Notes: generated by a model from the letters alone, not told the origin. Shown: positions 1-8,774, numbered from the stretch's first letter. The stretch is 58,310 bases of DNA from Bacteriovorax sp. BSW11_IV (GCF_000447755.1 NZ_AUNE01000033.1:1-58310), one strand, 5' to 3'. Made by a program: numbers and translations.

Positions 1-1928
1 CAAGTGTGGCCAACACTGATACGGTTCAAACTTCAATTGAAAAACTTCAAGGACAAGTTGATGCTGCAAAAACATCTTTAACAGGAAAAGAAGATGCCCT
101 TACCGCAGGAACGACTGCTCAATACTATAGAGGGGACAAAACTTGGCAAACTCTTGATAAGGCCGCAGTTGGACTTAGCAATGTTGATGATATTCAACAA
201 ATGCCACTTTCTTATCTAGATACAACGACAACTCTTGGAGCAGATGATGCGAAAGTTCCTTCTCAAAATGCAGTAAAGACTTACGTTGATTCAAATCTTG
301 TATGGTCTAAAAATGTTAACGATGTTTATTATAATACTGGAAAAGTAGGTGTAGGAACAACTATTCCTATCGCAAATATGCATGTGTCTGGAGGTTCGGC
401 CATTTATAATAGTTCTGCAGTGGATGCTCAAATTGGAGTTGGAGCAACTTTATTAATTGATTCTACAGCTAATGCAAATAATATGTTTTCTCAACTTGTT
501 TTTAAGCAAAGATCTACCGGGGATAATTATTCAAGAATTGTTTCTTCCGGAGGAACTGCTCCTGATTTAAGGTTTGTAACAGGAGCTTCAGATTCTATGA
601 TTATTGATAATTCTGGTAATGTCGGTATTGGTACAACAGCTCCTACGTCTTTGCTTCATGTAAAAGGAGCAGTGACCTCTGAAACTAATGGTTATTCAAT
701 TTTTAATGCAAAATCATACAGTGATACTGAAAGTCCTCACTTCGTAGGTTACAGAGCAAGAGGTACAGAAGCCGCTCCAACATATCCGTTGACTGGTGAT
801 GCTCTTGCAACTTTTCAAGGAAGAAATGGAATTGATAATCAAAATTCTGGAGGAATTGTTTTACGTGCTTCAGAAGATCAGTCGGCGACAAATCATGGGA
901 CAGAAATACGTTTTCAAACGACTGCTAATACAACACTTCCAGTGAGTGATAGAATGATTGTTGGCCATGATGGTAATGTGGGTATTGGAACAATGACTCC
1001 GGCCTCAAAGCTAGAAGTTGCTGGCGGTGGAATTGTTTCTTCTTATCTTGATGCTGGTCGATCGACAACAGATGGGGCCATGAGGTTTACGGCATCAACA
1101 GGAGCCGTTCTCTTTGATGCTGATGGAAATAAGAGAATTGCATGGAATGACGGACAGGCCGATTTTGCGATTCGCTCTGGTCATTATTTTGATGGTGGAT
1201 TGCCAAAATATCAAAAAGAAACTGGTGATCCTGATGGCGGAGCGGCCATGCTAAAAATGCTCACTGATGGTGTTCCTGGTACAATTGAACTCTCTGTTGC
1301 TGCTGTTGGAGCCCCTGCTGGATTTGTAAATTATAATAATAGAATCATGATCCAAGATGGTACTGGTATTGTTTTAAGTACAGGTGGTGGTTCTATGCAA
1401 GAAAGAATGAGAATTAAAACTGATGGTCTTGTCGGAATTGGTACAAGTAATCCTCAATACAAACTTGATGTCAGTGGTGGTGATATCAATGCTTCAGGTA
1501 ATGTGAGATCGGCCGGTGTTGTTTTAACTTCCGACGAAAGATTTAAAACCGATATTCAGGTCATAGAAAATGCAACGGAAAAACTTAAGCAACTTGTAGG
1601 GGTGTCCTACGTGTGGCGTCGCGATGAATTTCCTGATAGGCACTTCAATGACAGAAAGCAGATTGGGGTTATTGCTCAAGATGTTGAGAAGATTTTCCCA
1701 GAGCTTGTTGATAAAGATGCGAAAGGTTATATGAGCGTTAATTATCCTGGATTAATTGCACCACTAATTCAATCTGTGAAAGAGCAGGACGAGAGAATCT
1801 CTGAGCTTGAGAATTCACATAGAGAAATTGCATCATTAAAAGAAGAGAATGAATCACTTAAAAAAGAAGTTTCTGACATGAAAGAAATTCTTTGTGAGAT
1901 CAAGCCTGACGCAAAAATCTGTAATTAA
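1..1928 (+). CDS. S74 (intramolecular chaperone) fibre protein, 5' partial
   Basis: The reading frame is open to the left edge, so the N-terminus is missing; a GTG at 6 is the first possible start seen but is probably internal. About 640 residues are visible. The body is a beta-rich shaft with at least four copies of the tail-fibre motif VGIGT-x-x-P followed by a short L-x-V strand. From about residue 509 (nt 1530) comes a peptidase_S74 domain opening with SDERFK, the serine at which this family self-cleaves, then IGVIAQDVE, then a C-terminal coiled coil with heptads around REIASLKEEN. In this family the domain trimerises and folds the fibre and is then released. The coil and the last Cys pair closely match the fibre gene at 39564-43382, so they are paralogues. 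It is probably a surface adhesin; the anchoring end cannot be seen. Confidence 0.85.
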   Translation, partial: SVANTDTVQTSIEKLQGQVDAAKTSLTGKEDALTAGTTAQYYRGDKTWQTLDKAAVGLSNVDDIQQMPLSYLDTTTTLGADDAKVPSQNAVKTYVDSNLVWSKNVNDVYYNTGKVGVGTTIPIANMHVSGGSAIYNSSAVDAQIGVGATLLIDSTANANNMFSQLVFKQRSTGDNYSRIVSSGGTAPDLRFVTGASDSMIIDNSGNVGIGTTAPTSLLHVKGAVTSETNGYSIFNAKSYSDTESPHFVGYRARGTEAAPTYPLTGDALATFQGRNGIDNQNSGGIVLRASEDQSATNHGTEIRFQTTANTTLPVSDRMIVGHDGNVGIGTMTPASKLEVAGGGIVSSYLDAGRSTTDGAMRFTASTGAVLFDADGNKRIAWNDGQADFAIRSGHYFDGGLPKYQKETGDPDGGAAMLKMLTDGVPGTIELSVAAVGAPAGFVNYNNRIMIQDGTGIVLSTGGGSMQERMRIKTDGLVGIGTSNPQYKLDVSGGDINASGNVRSAGVVLTSDERFKTDIQVIENATEKLKQLVGVSYVWRRDEFPDRHFNDRKQIGVIAQDVEKIFPELVDKDAKGYMSVNYPGLIAPLIQSVKEQDERISELENSHREIASLKEENESLKKEVSDMKEILCEIKPDAKICN

Positions 1929-2002
1929 ATTAACTTAAATTTTACAAAAGTGGCGTTTCACATACTCCTAAATTATGTTTTAATGAATTTAAGGAGATTT
2001 AT

Positions 2003-2419
2003 ATGAAATTTTTTGCAGCCGTTCTATGTGCTCTGATGCTTACATCATGTTCAAGCCCAGAAAAGACATTTACTCTTGAAAAAGTTGAAACAAAAATGTC
2101 TCAATCATATGGTCCAGTTCAAGCGAAAGTAGATTACATAGAAAGCAAAGACGGCAACCTTTGGTTCAATGTTGAATTGATGAACCTTTCACAAAGACAA
2201 GTTGAAGTTGATAAAAAAGATTTTATACTTGAAACAAGTGGCCCTGAAATTAGTATCAGCGATAAAACTCCCATGAAGAACTTTATCCTTAAATCTCGTG
2301 AAAAAATGGTTGTTAAAATGGCCTTTGATCTCAGTTTAAATGCCAGCATCGATAGCATCATTTTTCGCTATAGCTCCAATCATTCAGAAATGCAGGAGTT
2401 TTTTAACGTAACTCATTAG
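2003..2419 (+). CDS. Small lipoprotein, unknown function
   Basis: This is a 138-residue protein with a lipoprotein signal peptide: a short hydrophobic stretch ending in LTSC, with the lipidated cysteine at residue 16. AAGGAG at 1991-1996 fixes the ATG at 2003. The mature part is beta-rich with alternating hydrophobic residues, and contains a pattern (FNVELMNLSQRQVEVD) that recalls small Ig-like or DUF4352-like extracytoplasmic domains, though I cannot assign a family. It lies 74 bases after the fibre gene, so it may share its transcript. An AT-rich hairpin follows. Outer-membrane or periplasmic location is inferred from the lipobox. Confidence 0.7.
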   Translation: MKFFAAVLCALMLTSCSSPEKTFTLEKVETKMSQSYGPVQAKVDYIESKDGNLWFNVELMNLSQRQVEVDKKDFILETSGPEISISDKTPMKNFILKSREKMVVKMAFDLSLNASIDSIIFRYSSNHSEMQEFFNVTH

Positions 2420-2431
2420 TTTTAATACGAA

Positions 2432-2480
2432 AAAAAATGTAAATCATTGAAAATTCGATGGTGAAATTTTACATTTTTTC
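2432..2480. terminator. AT-rich inverted repeat, probable bidirectional terminator
   Basis: The arm at 2432-2443 (AAAAAATGTAAA and flanking A) is complementary to 2468-2479 (TTTACATTTTTT). An A-run precedes the stem and a T-run follows it, so either strand could terminate here. It sits just after the small lipoprotein gene. Confidence 0.5.
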
Positions 2481-2507
2481 TTGCTCAAAAGCGAAGATTT
2501 GGTAATT

Positions 2508-3287
2508 ATGGGGGGCATCTTTCTAAGAGAGGTTCCCATTAAATCAATTTTGTTCTTAACGTTGTCGGTTCTAAATTTCTCAAGCTTTGCTTACACACAT
2601 TTTAAAGGTGATAAGTCATGGAGCGATCTAAAAACTCAACTTCAAGAAAAAAGAGAATACCGCGATCTCGTTGGTCTAGATAATAAATCATTAAAAGAAA
2701 AATTAGGTAAAATTGCAGCAAGTGGATACAGATCGCTAAGCTACGATCAAGCAAGACTGATCATGTTTACGATTATTGATAATGTTGATGGAGAAGTTTG
2801 CTCGGTTTATTCAAATCACGAATGCATTATCACTTATGAGATTCCAAATAATCAGGTAATGAATGCTGAACATACTTGGCCAAAATCATTAGGAGCGGGA
2901 ACTGTTCCTGCTAAAAGTGATCTTCACCACCTTTATCCAACGACAAATCATGCTAACTCTGTTCGTTCAAGCTTACCATTTTGTGAAGTGGTAAGATCTG
3001 ATTGGGAAAATGATGGAAGCCGCCGTGGTGTGGATGGGGATGATCACCACTGTTTTGAGCCTCCTGCATATCATAGAGGAAATGTTGCTCGTTCACTTTT
3101 TTATTTTGCTATTCGCTATGGCCATTCAATTGATGATAAAGACGAAGAAGTCCTTCGAAAGTGGCACCATGAAGATCCTGTAACAGATCAAGATATTGAA
3201 AGAAATGAGAAGATTAAGTCTTATCAACGCAATTCTAATCCATTTGTCGACATTCCTGACCTTGTTGATATGGTCGATAATTTTTAA
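2508..3287 (+). CDS. Secreted endonuclease I (EndA/NucM family)
   Basis: The protein carries the EndoI/Vvn beta-beta-alpha-metal signature: NAEHTWPKS, containing the catalytic histidine, followed by SDLHHLYPT and a downstream N-x-x-R (VRSS) segment. Family members are periplasmic or secreted nonspecific DNases/RNases, often with disulfides; several Cys are present (VCSVYSNHEC, LPFC, HHCF). A signal peptide ends near FSSFA. The start is uncertain. The frame is open from a TTG at 2481, the first ATG is 2508, and neither has a good ribosome site. AGAGAGG at 2526-2532 instead points at an ATT at 2538, which would give an ideal short signal peptide (KSILFLTLSVLNFSSFA). In a predator, a secreted nuclease would help degrade prey DNA; that role is inferred. 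Confidence 0.88.
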   Translation: MGGIFLREVPIKSILFLTLSVLNFSSFAYTHFKGDKSWSDLKTQLQEKREYRDLVGLDNKSLKEKLGKIAASGYRSLSYDQARLIMFTIIDNVDGEVCSVYSNHECIITYEIPNNQVMNAEHTWPKSLGAGTVPAKSDLHHLYPTTNHANSVRSSLPFCEVVRSDWENDGSRRGVDGDDHHCFEPPAYHRGNVARSLFYFAIRYGHSIDDKDEEVLRKWHHEDPVTDQDIERNEKIKSYQRNSNPFVDIPDLVDMVDNF

Positions 3288-3310
3288 ATAAATTCTACAC
3301 AAACCCGAAA

Positions 3311-3338
3311 AGCAATCTATGAAGATTGCTTTTTTTTT
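3311..3338 (+). terminator. Intrinsic terminator with the next gene's start codon in its loop
   Basis: A perfect 8-bp stem, AGCAATCT (3311-3318) and AGATTGCT (3323-3330), encloses a 4-base loop ATGA (3319-3322) and runs into nine Ts (3330-3338). It would terminate the nuclease transcript. The loop holds the ATG of the downstream secreted-protein gene, and the second arm with the T-run encodes the start of its signal peptide (KIAFF). Confidence 0.75.
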
Positions 3339-5067
3339 ATTCATTTCATTCATTTCCACACTTTCTTTGGCCGACTGTACAAAGGCAGAGCTGTGCTCTA
3401 AAAATCTTTCCCTTGAAGTCATGGAGCTTACTGAAAATATTCTTCCTATTACCAAAGAAGTTTTTCGTGACAACTGGTATCTCATTTTAGAAAAAGAAAA
3501 TTTAATGAAAAAACAGGAATTTCTAAATAATGAGAAGTCTTGCAAAAATGTAAATGATCTTATTTATGCTCCTGAAGGTTCACCTCTTGCTGATTTTCCT
3601 TATAAAAGTGATGAACCAAAATACTTCTTTATGAGTCGAGTGATGAAGCAGATTTTAGAGAGTAAAAAAATGGGGGGAGGACTACAGCTTGGAATCTCTG
3701 ATGTGTTTAAAAAACATATGGAATGGCAAAAGAACCTGCCTAAAGATGAGCTTGCTAAAAAGAAAGAAGAATATAAGCAGGAATTTTTAAAAAATTGCCA
3801 TGAAGATAAAAGTGAGCAGATTCTTTCTACATATAATGAGATCATGTCAGAGCATGGAGAACTAGAGGAACTTCAAATCGTTTTTCAAGAAATGAAAAAT
3901 GAATGTCAAAATATCTTTCCTGTTTATGGTACTGATTACGATACAGGGGCCAGATACTCGAAAAATGATTATGCATCAAAGTTTGATACTTTGAAAAACT
4001 TTGCAGAGCTTGGGTGTTATCCCATGGACCTAGTTGATAGATACTTTCGAGATGAGGAAACTGAATGTGGTAAGTATCTCGAAGATATTTATGAAATTGT
4101 AAATCCGGAATGTGCTAATAAGCTTGGAACTGACCTTGGATTTTTGTGTAATGGCCTTCATGATTACTTGGCCAAGCAATTTATACAAAATCCGATTTAT
4201 GATGAATATTTAGAGCGCTTTTTGGATCTACTTGAAAAAAATAAAAAGAACGGAAAACCTTTTGATCTCGATAAATTGGCGATGAAGGCCACTAATAATG
4301 ATCCAGTGGCGGCATGGAGGCTTATTGCGCTTTTAGGCCATGATGAAATTAATACGACTATGAAGATGATTCGTGAAGAGCTGATTCGTTCTGGGCAAAA
4401 TGAGCGTTTTATTAAAACTCGCCATCTCTATACGGGTGAATCAGATAATAAAGGGGAGCAGTCTTTTGTCTTTAAAGGTGAGGTTATAACTCAAGCACCT
4501 AAGCATCAAAATATGAAATTATTTGCTGATCTTATCAAAACCAATGGCCGTTTTGCGGGCGAAAAAGTTGATGGGCGCTACTATCACTATATTGCAGGTG
4601 GGATGGTTGCCTGTGAACTAAAGGCAAGAGGGCATTCTAATTTTAGAGCAAATCTAGCGGCGACGGGAACAGGTGTTGCTTATGAAGCCTATGATTTTGA
4701 ATCTCATACACATTTTGTGGAAAATTCCCAAATTGCCCATATGGGAAAGAAAGATCGACTCTCTGAGACTCAACTTTCAGATAAAATGTATGAAGGAACT
4801 AAGAAGTCTTTTGCCCAATATTCTAAGATGTATGAGGATAGTTTGAAGTCCTTTAATCAAGGGAATTTTAAAATTAATTACGAAGAGGCCTATGCGGCCT
4901 ATTCTCAAGAGTATGATAAACGAGAAGAAAGAAAATCTTATTGGTATCGTTTGAAGAATACACCGTGGAAAGATAGCTTCCAAAACTTTTATGATGATAG
5001 CTCTCTTCACAAAAGAGGAGGAGAGCTCGGTGCAAAGATGTGTCGTAAAACTACTTCAAAGCGTTAA
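3319..5067 (+). CDS. Secreted protein of unknown function (582 aa)
   Basis: I do not recognise this family. The N-terminus is a classical signal peptide (MKIAFFLFISFISTLSLA, then DC), so the product should reach the periplasm or beyond. The mature protein is mainly helical and charged, with several Cys (CTKAELCSK, CQNIF, CYPMD, CANKLG, FLCNG) that could form disulfides. A more conserved-looking block lies around residues 400-455 (KTNGRFAGEKVDGRYYHY, then YIAGGMVACELKARG), where tyrosines and histidines cluster. No SD is visible before ATG 3319, which lies in a terminator loop, so expression would depend on read-through. The 3' end overlaps the convergent TerB-like gene by 17 bases. Confidence 0.75.
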   Translation: MKIAFFLFISFISTLSLADCTKAELCSKNLSLEVMELTENILPITKEVFRDNWYLILEKENLMKKQEFLNNEKSCKNVNDLIYAPEGSPLADFPYKSDEPKYFFMSRVMKQILESKKMGGGLQLGISDVFKKHMEWQKNLPKDELAKKKEEYKQEFLKNCHEDKSEQILSTYNEIMSEHGELEELQIVFQEMKNECQNIFPVYGTDYDTGARYSKNDYASKFDTLKNFAELGCYPMDLVDRYFRDEETECGKYLEDIYEIVNPECANKLGTDLGFLCNGLHDYLAKQFIQNPIYDEYLERFLDLLEKNKKNGKPFDLDKLAMKATNNDPVAAWRLIALLGHDEINTTMKMIREELIRSGQNERFIKTRHLYTGESDNKGEQSFVFKGEVITQAPKHQNMKLFADLIKTNGRFAGEKVDGRYYHYIAGGMVACELKARGHSNFRANLAATGTGVAYEAYDFESHTHFVENSQIAHMGKKDRLSETQLSDKMYEGTKKSFAQYSKMYEDSLKSFNQGNFKINYEEAYAAYSQEYDKREERKSYWYRLKNTPWKDSFQNFYDDSSLHKRGGELGAKMCRKTTSKR

Positions 5068-5554
5068 GTGAATCCTTAACAGTGGCCTTGGCGGCCACAA
5101 AATGTTTTTGCTCTAGAACAAGGGCCTTTGCGATATAATTTATCTCATTAGATTCTTCATTATCCACACCATTACAGCTTGCAGCTAGATGAAAGAGTAC
5201 CTTCAAAATATTGTAACGAGTGTTGACGTCATACATTTCAACTAAAGGTGTACAGTAGGCCCTCGTATCGAGCCCTAAATGTTCTTGCATATCAGTTATA
5301 GCAAGTGAAGCAACAGTTTCTGCCTTCTCATCAGATAGTGCAAACCATGTCTTTAACGAACTGATCATTGTACTTTTTTCGGCATCACTTACTTTAAAAT
5401 CTGCGTAAATAACTTTACTCATTAGCCCAGCAAGACAGGCGAGCAGAATGAGATGTTTTTCTTCATTATCCGGGAACTGTGCTCTTAATGTCTCGTGAAG
5501 TGAGTTTACTGCGCTTGGTTTGTTATTAACTTTGAATATGTCCCAAAATGCCAT
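5051..5554 (-). CDS. TerB-like protein
   Basis: A 167-residue all-helical protein resembling the TerB/DjlA-N tellurite-resistance-associated fold. Two similar helical halves can be seen, each with an acidic loop followed by a helix (KVIYADFKVSDAEKSTM, and AASCNGVDNEESNEIN), the metal-binding-like loops of this superfamily. The frame is open up to 5632, but AAAGG placed just upstream of the ATG at 5554-5552, and the start MAFWDIFKVN, make the shorter form more likely. The protein is cytoplasmic, with no signal peptide. TerB-like domains occur in stress and envelope contexts; the substrate is unknown. It converges on the secreted-protein gene with a 17-base overlap. Confidence 0.7.
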   Translation of the reverse strand: MAFWDIFKVNNKPSAVNSLHETLRAQFPDNEEKHLILLACLAGLMSKVIYADFKVSDAEKSTMISSLKTWFALSDEKAETVASLAITDMQEHLGLDTRAYCTPLVEMYDVNTRYNILKVLFHLAASCNGVDNEESNEINYIAKALVLEQKHFVAAKATVKDSLNALK

Positions 5555-6001
5555 GAAGTCTACCTTTCTTAGTTTAAAAAAACATTTTAATGATAGGCCT
5601 TGGAAAACTTCTTGTCCACAAATGTAGGACATATTCTCTTTTTGAATTTTTTCAAAAATCTATTCTTATTTCTTCTTAGTAAAGTCGCGCAGTATGAATG
5701 AAAGATATTTGCGATTGTTAACGAAGAAAATGCTCTTTATCTTTGTGATGTTCTCGATCGATAGAGTTACTTGGGATTAGGATTTAATTGTTTAAGATTG
5801 AAGTGTTTTTCAATCGATATTTCTGCTTTTTTATGACGTCTTGCTAAAGTGCTAATATCAAAGGAGAGTTTACATAAGAGAATATAGAGGCATTAAATGA
5901 AGATGAATTCGTAAAGCTTTGAAATCTCTTGTCTTATCTTGTAATCAGAACAATATAAATAGATAATAGAAAGTGGAAATAGTTTTTATGGGAGAAAAAA
6001 G
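5555..6001. other. 447-base intergenic region upstream of clpS
   Basis: This holds the leader of the TerB-like gene on the minus strand and the upstream region of clpS. A possible -35/-10 pair for clpS is TTGTCT near 5929 with TATAAA near 5954, 19 bases apart, which is weak. An AAGGAG near 5861 has no useful ORF after it. A nine-codon ORF (ATG at 5988) overlaps the clpS start. No convincing RNA gene or repeat was seen. Confidence 0.4.
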
Positions 6002-6370
6002 TTGGTGTGTTTAGAAAGTAGGAATATTGACGTTTTGAAGTTCAATCCCATCTTTAGTGATGAAGGGCAGGAATCCCATGAACACGGTGTTGTGACCATC
6101 GAAAAAACTAAAGTGAAAAGGCCAAAGAAATACAAAGTCCTTATTCACAATGATGATTACACCACGATGGAGTTTGTGATTTATATCCTGCAGAAAATTT
6201 TTGGGAAACATTACGAAGAAGCGAAGGCCATAATGCTAAGAGTTCATCAAGATGGCCATGGAATTTGCGGAGTCTATACTTTTGAGATTGCGGAAACAAA
6301 AGTTGAAAAAGTTGTTAGTGAAGCAAGAGAGAATGGACATCCATTGAAATGTACAATGGAGCCTGAGTAA
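6002..6370 (+). CDS. clpS: ATP-dependent Clp protease adaptor ClpS
   Basis: ClpS binds N-end-rule substrates and delivers them to ClpAP. The core begins at about residue 40 (KKYKVLIHNDDYTTMEFV); the N-D-D residues hold the substrate's free amino terminus. GICGVYTFEIAETK and the C-terminal GHPLKCTMEPE complete the fold. The roughly 40-residue N-terminal extension is a little longer than usual; the flexible N-terminus normally contacts ClpA. The start is TTG at 6002 behind GGGAG (5990-5994), with GTG at 6005 as an alternative. clpA follows after 12 bases, the standard clpS-clpA operon. Confidence 0.95.
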   Translation: MVCLESRNIDVLKFNPIFSDEGQESHEHGVVTIEKTKVKRPKKYKVLIHNDDYTTMEFVIYILQKIFGKHYEEAKAIMLRVHQDGHGICGVYTFEIAETKVEKVVSEARENGHPLKCTMEPE

Positions 6371-6382
6371 GAAGGAATTTTT

Positions 6383-8722
6383 ATGTCGAAAAAATTAGAA
6401 GTGATCATTAATGATGCGATAAAAAGAGCGAATAAGCTTCGCCATGAATACTTGTCGCTTGAATCTGTCTTATTGGCCATGATGGACGATGAGGAAGTTG
6501 TTGCCGTATTAAACTCATGCGGGGCCAATGTTGTTCAAGTAAAAACTGAATTAGACCAATTCCTTCAAGACGAAAGTAACTTTAGCATTCTCTCTGAGGG
6601 TCAAGTTGAAGAATTGGGTGAAAAACAATTTGTTGATGAGGAGCTTCGTAAGCTTGCTGCTGAAAATGGCATTGAATATCAGCCAGAGATTTCATTATCA
6701 CTGCAAAGGGTGATTCAAAGGGCCGCGATTCATGTTCAATCTGCGGGAAAAAGACAAATTAAAGGAATCAATTTACTTGTGGCCCTCTTTCAAGAAAAAG
6801 AGAGCTTCGCTTTATACACTCTTCAAAAACAAGGAATCGAAAGATTTGATGTTGTGAAGGCCATCGCTCATGGTGTTGATGAGCCAATAACACAAAATAC
6901 AGTTGAAGAAGAAGTCGAAATGATCGAGGGTGAAAGTTTAGGAGCAGAAAAAGCTAAAAAACGCACGGCCCTCGATGAATTCTCTGTTAATTTAAATAAT
7001 CTTGCCAAAAAGAATAAAATTGACCCACTCATTGGTAGAAAAGAAGAATTAAAAAGAATTGTTCAAACTCTTTGCCGCCGCCGTAAAAATAATCCGCTTC
7101 TTGTTGGTGAAGCAGGTGTGGGGAAAACAGCGATCGCTGAAGGTCTGGCCTATGCCATTGAACAAGGTGATGTTCCTGAAGTACTGCAAGGTACAGAAGT
7201 TTTTAGTTTAGATATGGCCGCGCTACTTGCTGGTGCAAAATTTAGAGGGGACTTTGAACAAAGATTGAAGAGCGTTATCAATGAAATTGATAAAAGAAAT
7301 GAAAAAGGTCTCAAAACAATACTCTTTATAGATGAAATTCATACAGTGATGGGTGCTGGAGCAACGACTGGTGGAAGTATGGATGCTTCAAATTTATTGA
7401 AGCCCGCTTTATCTGCTGGAAAACTTCGTTGTATAGGTTCAACGACTCACGATGAATTTAGAAAATTCATTGAGAAGGATCATGCTTTCTCTCGTCGTTT
7501 TCAAAAAGTTGATATTGAAGAGCCTTCTGTTGACGACACTTATAAAATTCTTTTGGGACTTAAAGATAAATTTGAAGAATTTCATGGAGTTAAGTATTCG
7601 AATACTGTTCTCAAGTCAGCGGTTGATTTAGCAGAGAAACATATCACAGATAGAAAAAATCCTGATAAGGCGATTGATGTAATCGACGAGATCGGAGCAA
7701 GACTTCAACTTTTACCAGAAAGTAAGAAAAGATCTACTGTAACTAAAAGAGATGTTGAAGAAATTGTGGCCGAACTTGCACGTATTCCAAAAGTTTCAGT
7801 TCAATCTTCAGAAAAAGAGAAGCTTAAAGGCCTTAGGGATAATTTAAAACTCCTTATTTATGGTCAAGATCATGCGGTTGAGCAGGTTAGTGACGCAATT
7901 TTGATGTCGAGATCAGGACTTGGTCATGATTTAAAACCAATGGCGAGCTTCTTATTTGCAGGCCCTACAGGTGTTGGTAAAACAGAACTTGCAAGACAGC
8001 TTGCCATTCAATTAGGCAGTCATATAGAGCGTTTTGACATGTCTGAGTACATGGAAAAGCATACGGTAAGTAAGCTCATCGGAGCTCCTCCTGGTTATGT
8101 GGGTTATGAAAGTGGGGGACTTTTAACTGATGCGGTTAAGAAACATCCCCATTGTGTTTTACTTTTAGATGAAATCGAAAAGGCCCACCCTGATATCTTC
8201 AATATCCTTCTTCAAGTTATGGACCATGGGGTGTTAACGGATGCCCAAGGACGTTCAACTGACTTTAGAAATGTTGTCATTATTATGACAACTAATGCAG
8301 GTGCTCGTGAAATGGAAACGGGGACTATTGGTTTGTCTCAAGCATCAGGAAGCAATACAGGACGCAGGGACGATAAGATTAAACAGTATTTCTCTCCTGA
8401 ATTTAGGAACCGATTAGACGCCATTATCCACTTTAATAAACTTGATAATGCCTACATCGTTCAGATCGTTGAAAAGTTCTTAATGCAGTTGGAAGAAAAG
8501 TTGTCACACAAGCATGTTGAACTTGTCGTAACTGAAAATGCAAAAGAGTGGCTCGCTAAAACAGGCTTTGATCCTAAGATGGGAGCACGTCCTATAGCTC
8601 GTATCATCGATAATAAGATTAAGAGACCTCTATCAACTGAAGTTCTTTTTGGAAAATTAGAAAAGGGCGGAAAAGTAACAGTTGATGTTAAAAATGATGA
8701 TCTAGAATTTATCTTTTCATAA
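6383..8722 (+). CDS. clpA: ATP-dependent Clp protease ATPase subunit ClpA
   Basis: AAA+ unfoldase that feeds substrates to ClpP. It has two N-terminal Clp-N repeats (residues about 1-150), D1 with Walker A GEAGVGKT at 242-249 and Walker B ILFIDEIH, and D2 with Walker A GPTGVGKT at 527-534 and Walker B VLLLDEIEKAH. The ClpP-docking IGL loop is present (GTIGLSQASGSN), which separates it from ClpB. There is no ClpB/ClpC middle coiled coil. At 779 residues it is the usual ClpA length. The start is supported by AAGGAA upstream. It is co-transcribed with clpS; its protease partner clpP lies 45 kb away in this window beside clpX. Confidence 0.97.
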   Translation: MSKKLEVIINDAIKRANKLRHEYLSLESVLLAMMDDEEVVAVLNSCGANVVQVKTELDQFLQDESNFSILSEGQVEELGEKQFVDEELRKLAAENGIEYQPEISLSLQRVIQRAAIHVQSAGKRQIKGINLLVALFQEKESFALYTLQKQGIERFDVVKAIAHGVDEPITQNTVEEEVEMIEGESLGAEKAKKRTALDEFSVNLNNLAKKNKIDPLIGRKEELKRIVQTLCRRRKNNPLLVGEAGVGKTAIAEGLAYAIEQGDVPEVLQGTEVFSLDMAALLAGAKFRGDFEQRLKSVINEIDKRNEKGLKTILFIDEIHTVMGAGATTGGSMDASNLLKPALSAGKLRCIGSTTHDEFRKFIEKDHAFSRRFQKVDIEEPSVDDTYKILLGLKDKFEEFHGVKYSNTVLKSAVDLAEKHITDRKNPDKAIDVIDEIGARLQLLPESKKRSTVTKRDVEEIVAELARIPKVSVQSSEKEKLKGLRDNLKLLIYGQDHAVEQVSDAILMSRSGLGHDLKPMASFLFAGPTGVGKTELARQLAIQLGSHIERFDMSEYMEKHTVSKLIGAPPGYVGYESGGLLTDAVKKHPHCVLLLDEIEKAHPDIFNILLQVMDHGVLTDAQGRSTDFRNVVIIMTTNAGAREMETGTIGLSQASGSNTGRRDDKIKQYFSPEFRNRLDAIIHFNKLDNAYIVQIVEKFLMQLEEKLSHKHVELVVTENAKEWLAKTGFDPKMGARPIARIIDNKIKRPLSTEVLFGKLEKGGKVTVDVKNDDLEFIFS

Positions 8723-8729
8723 AAAAAAT

Positions 8730-8774
8730 GGGGAATCAGGCAACTTTTTATGGCACTTCATCGCCTGATTCCCC
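8730..8774. repeat. 12-bp perfect inverted repeat after clpA
   Basis: GGGGAATCAGGC (8730-8741) pairs perfectly with GCCTGATTCCCC (8763-8774) around a 21-base loop. On the plus strand the stem is preceded by eight As and is not followed by a T-run; on the minus strand it is followed by ATTTTTTTT. It is therefore shaped like a terminator for leftward transcription into clpA. It may still act as a 3'-end stabilising hairpin for clpSA mRNA. Confidence 0.6.

Noticed and set aside
5555-6001. Possible small RNA or tRNA in the clpS upstream gap
   Set aside because: No cloverleaf, no terminator-like hairpin and no T-run pair could be found.
5988-6014. Nine-codon ORF (MGEKSWCV) overlapping the clpS start
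   Set aside because: It has no ribosome site of its own; its second codon is part of the clpS SD. It is most likely chance.
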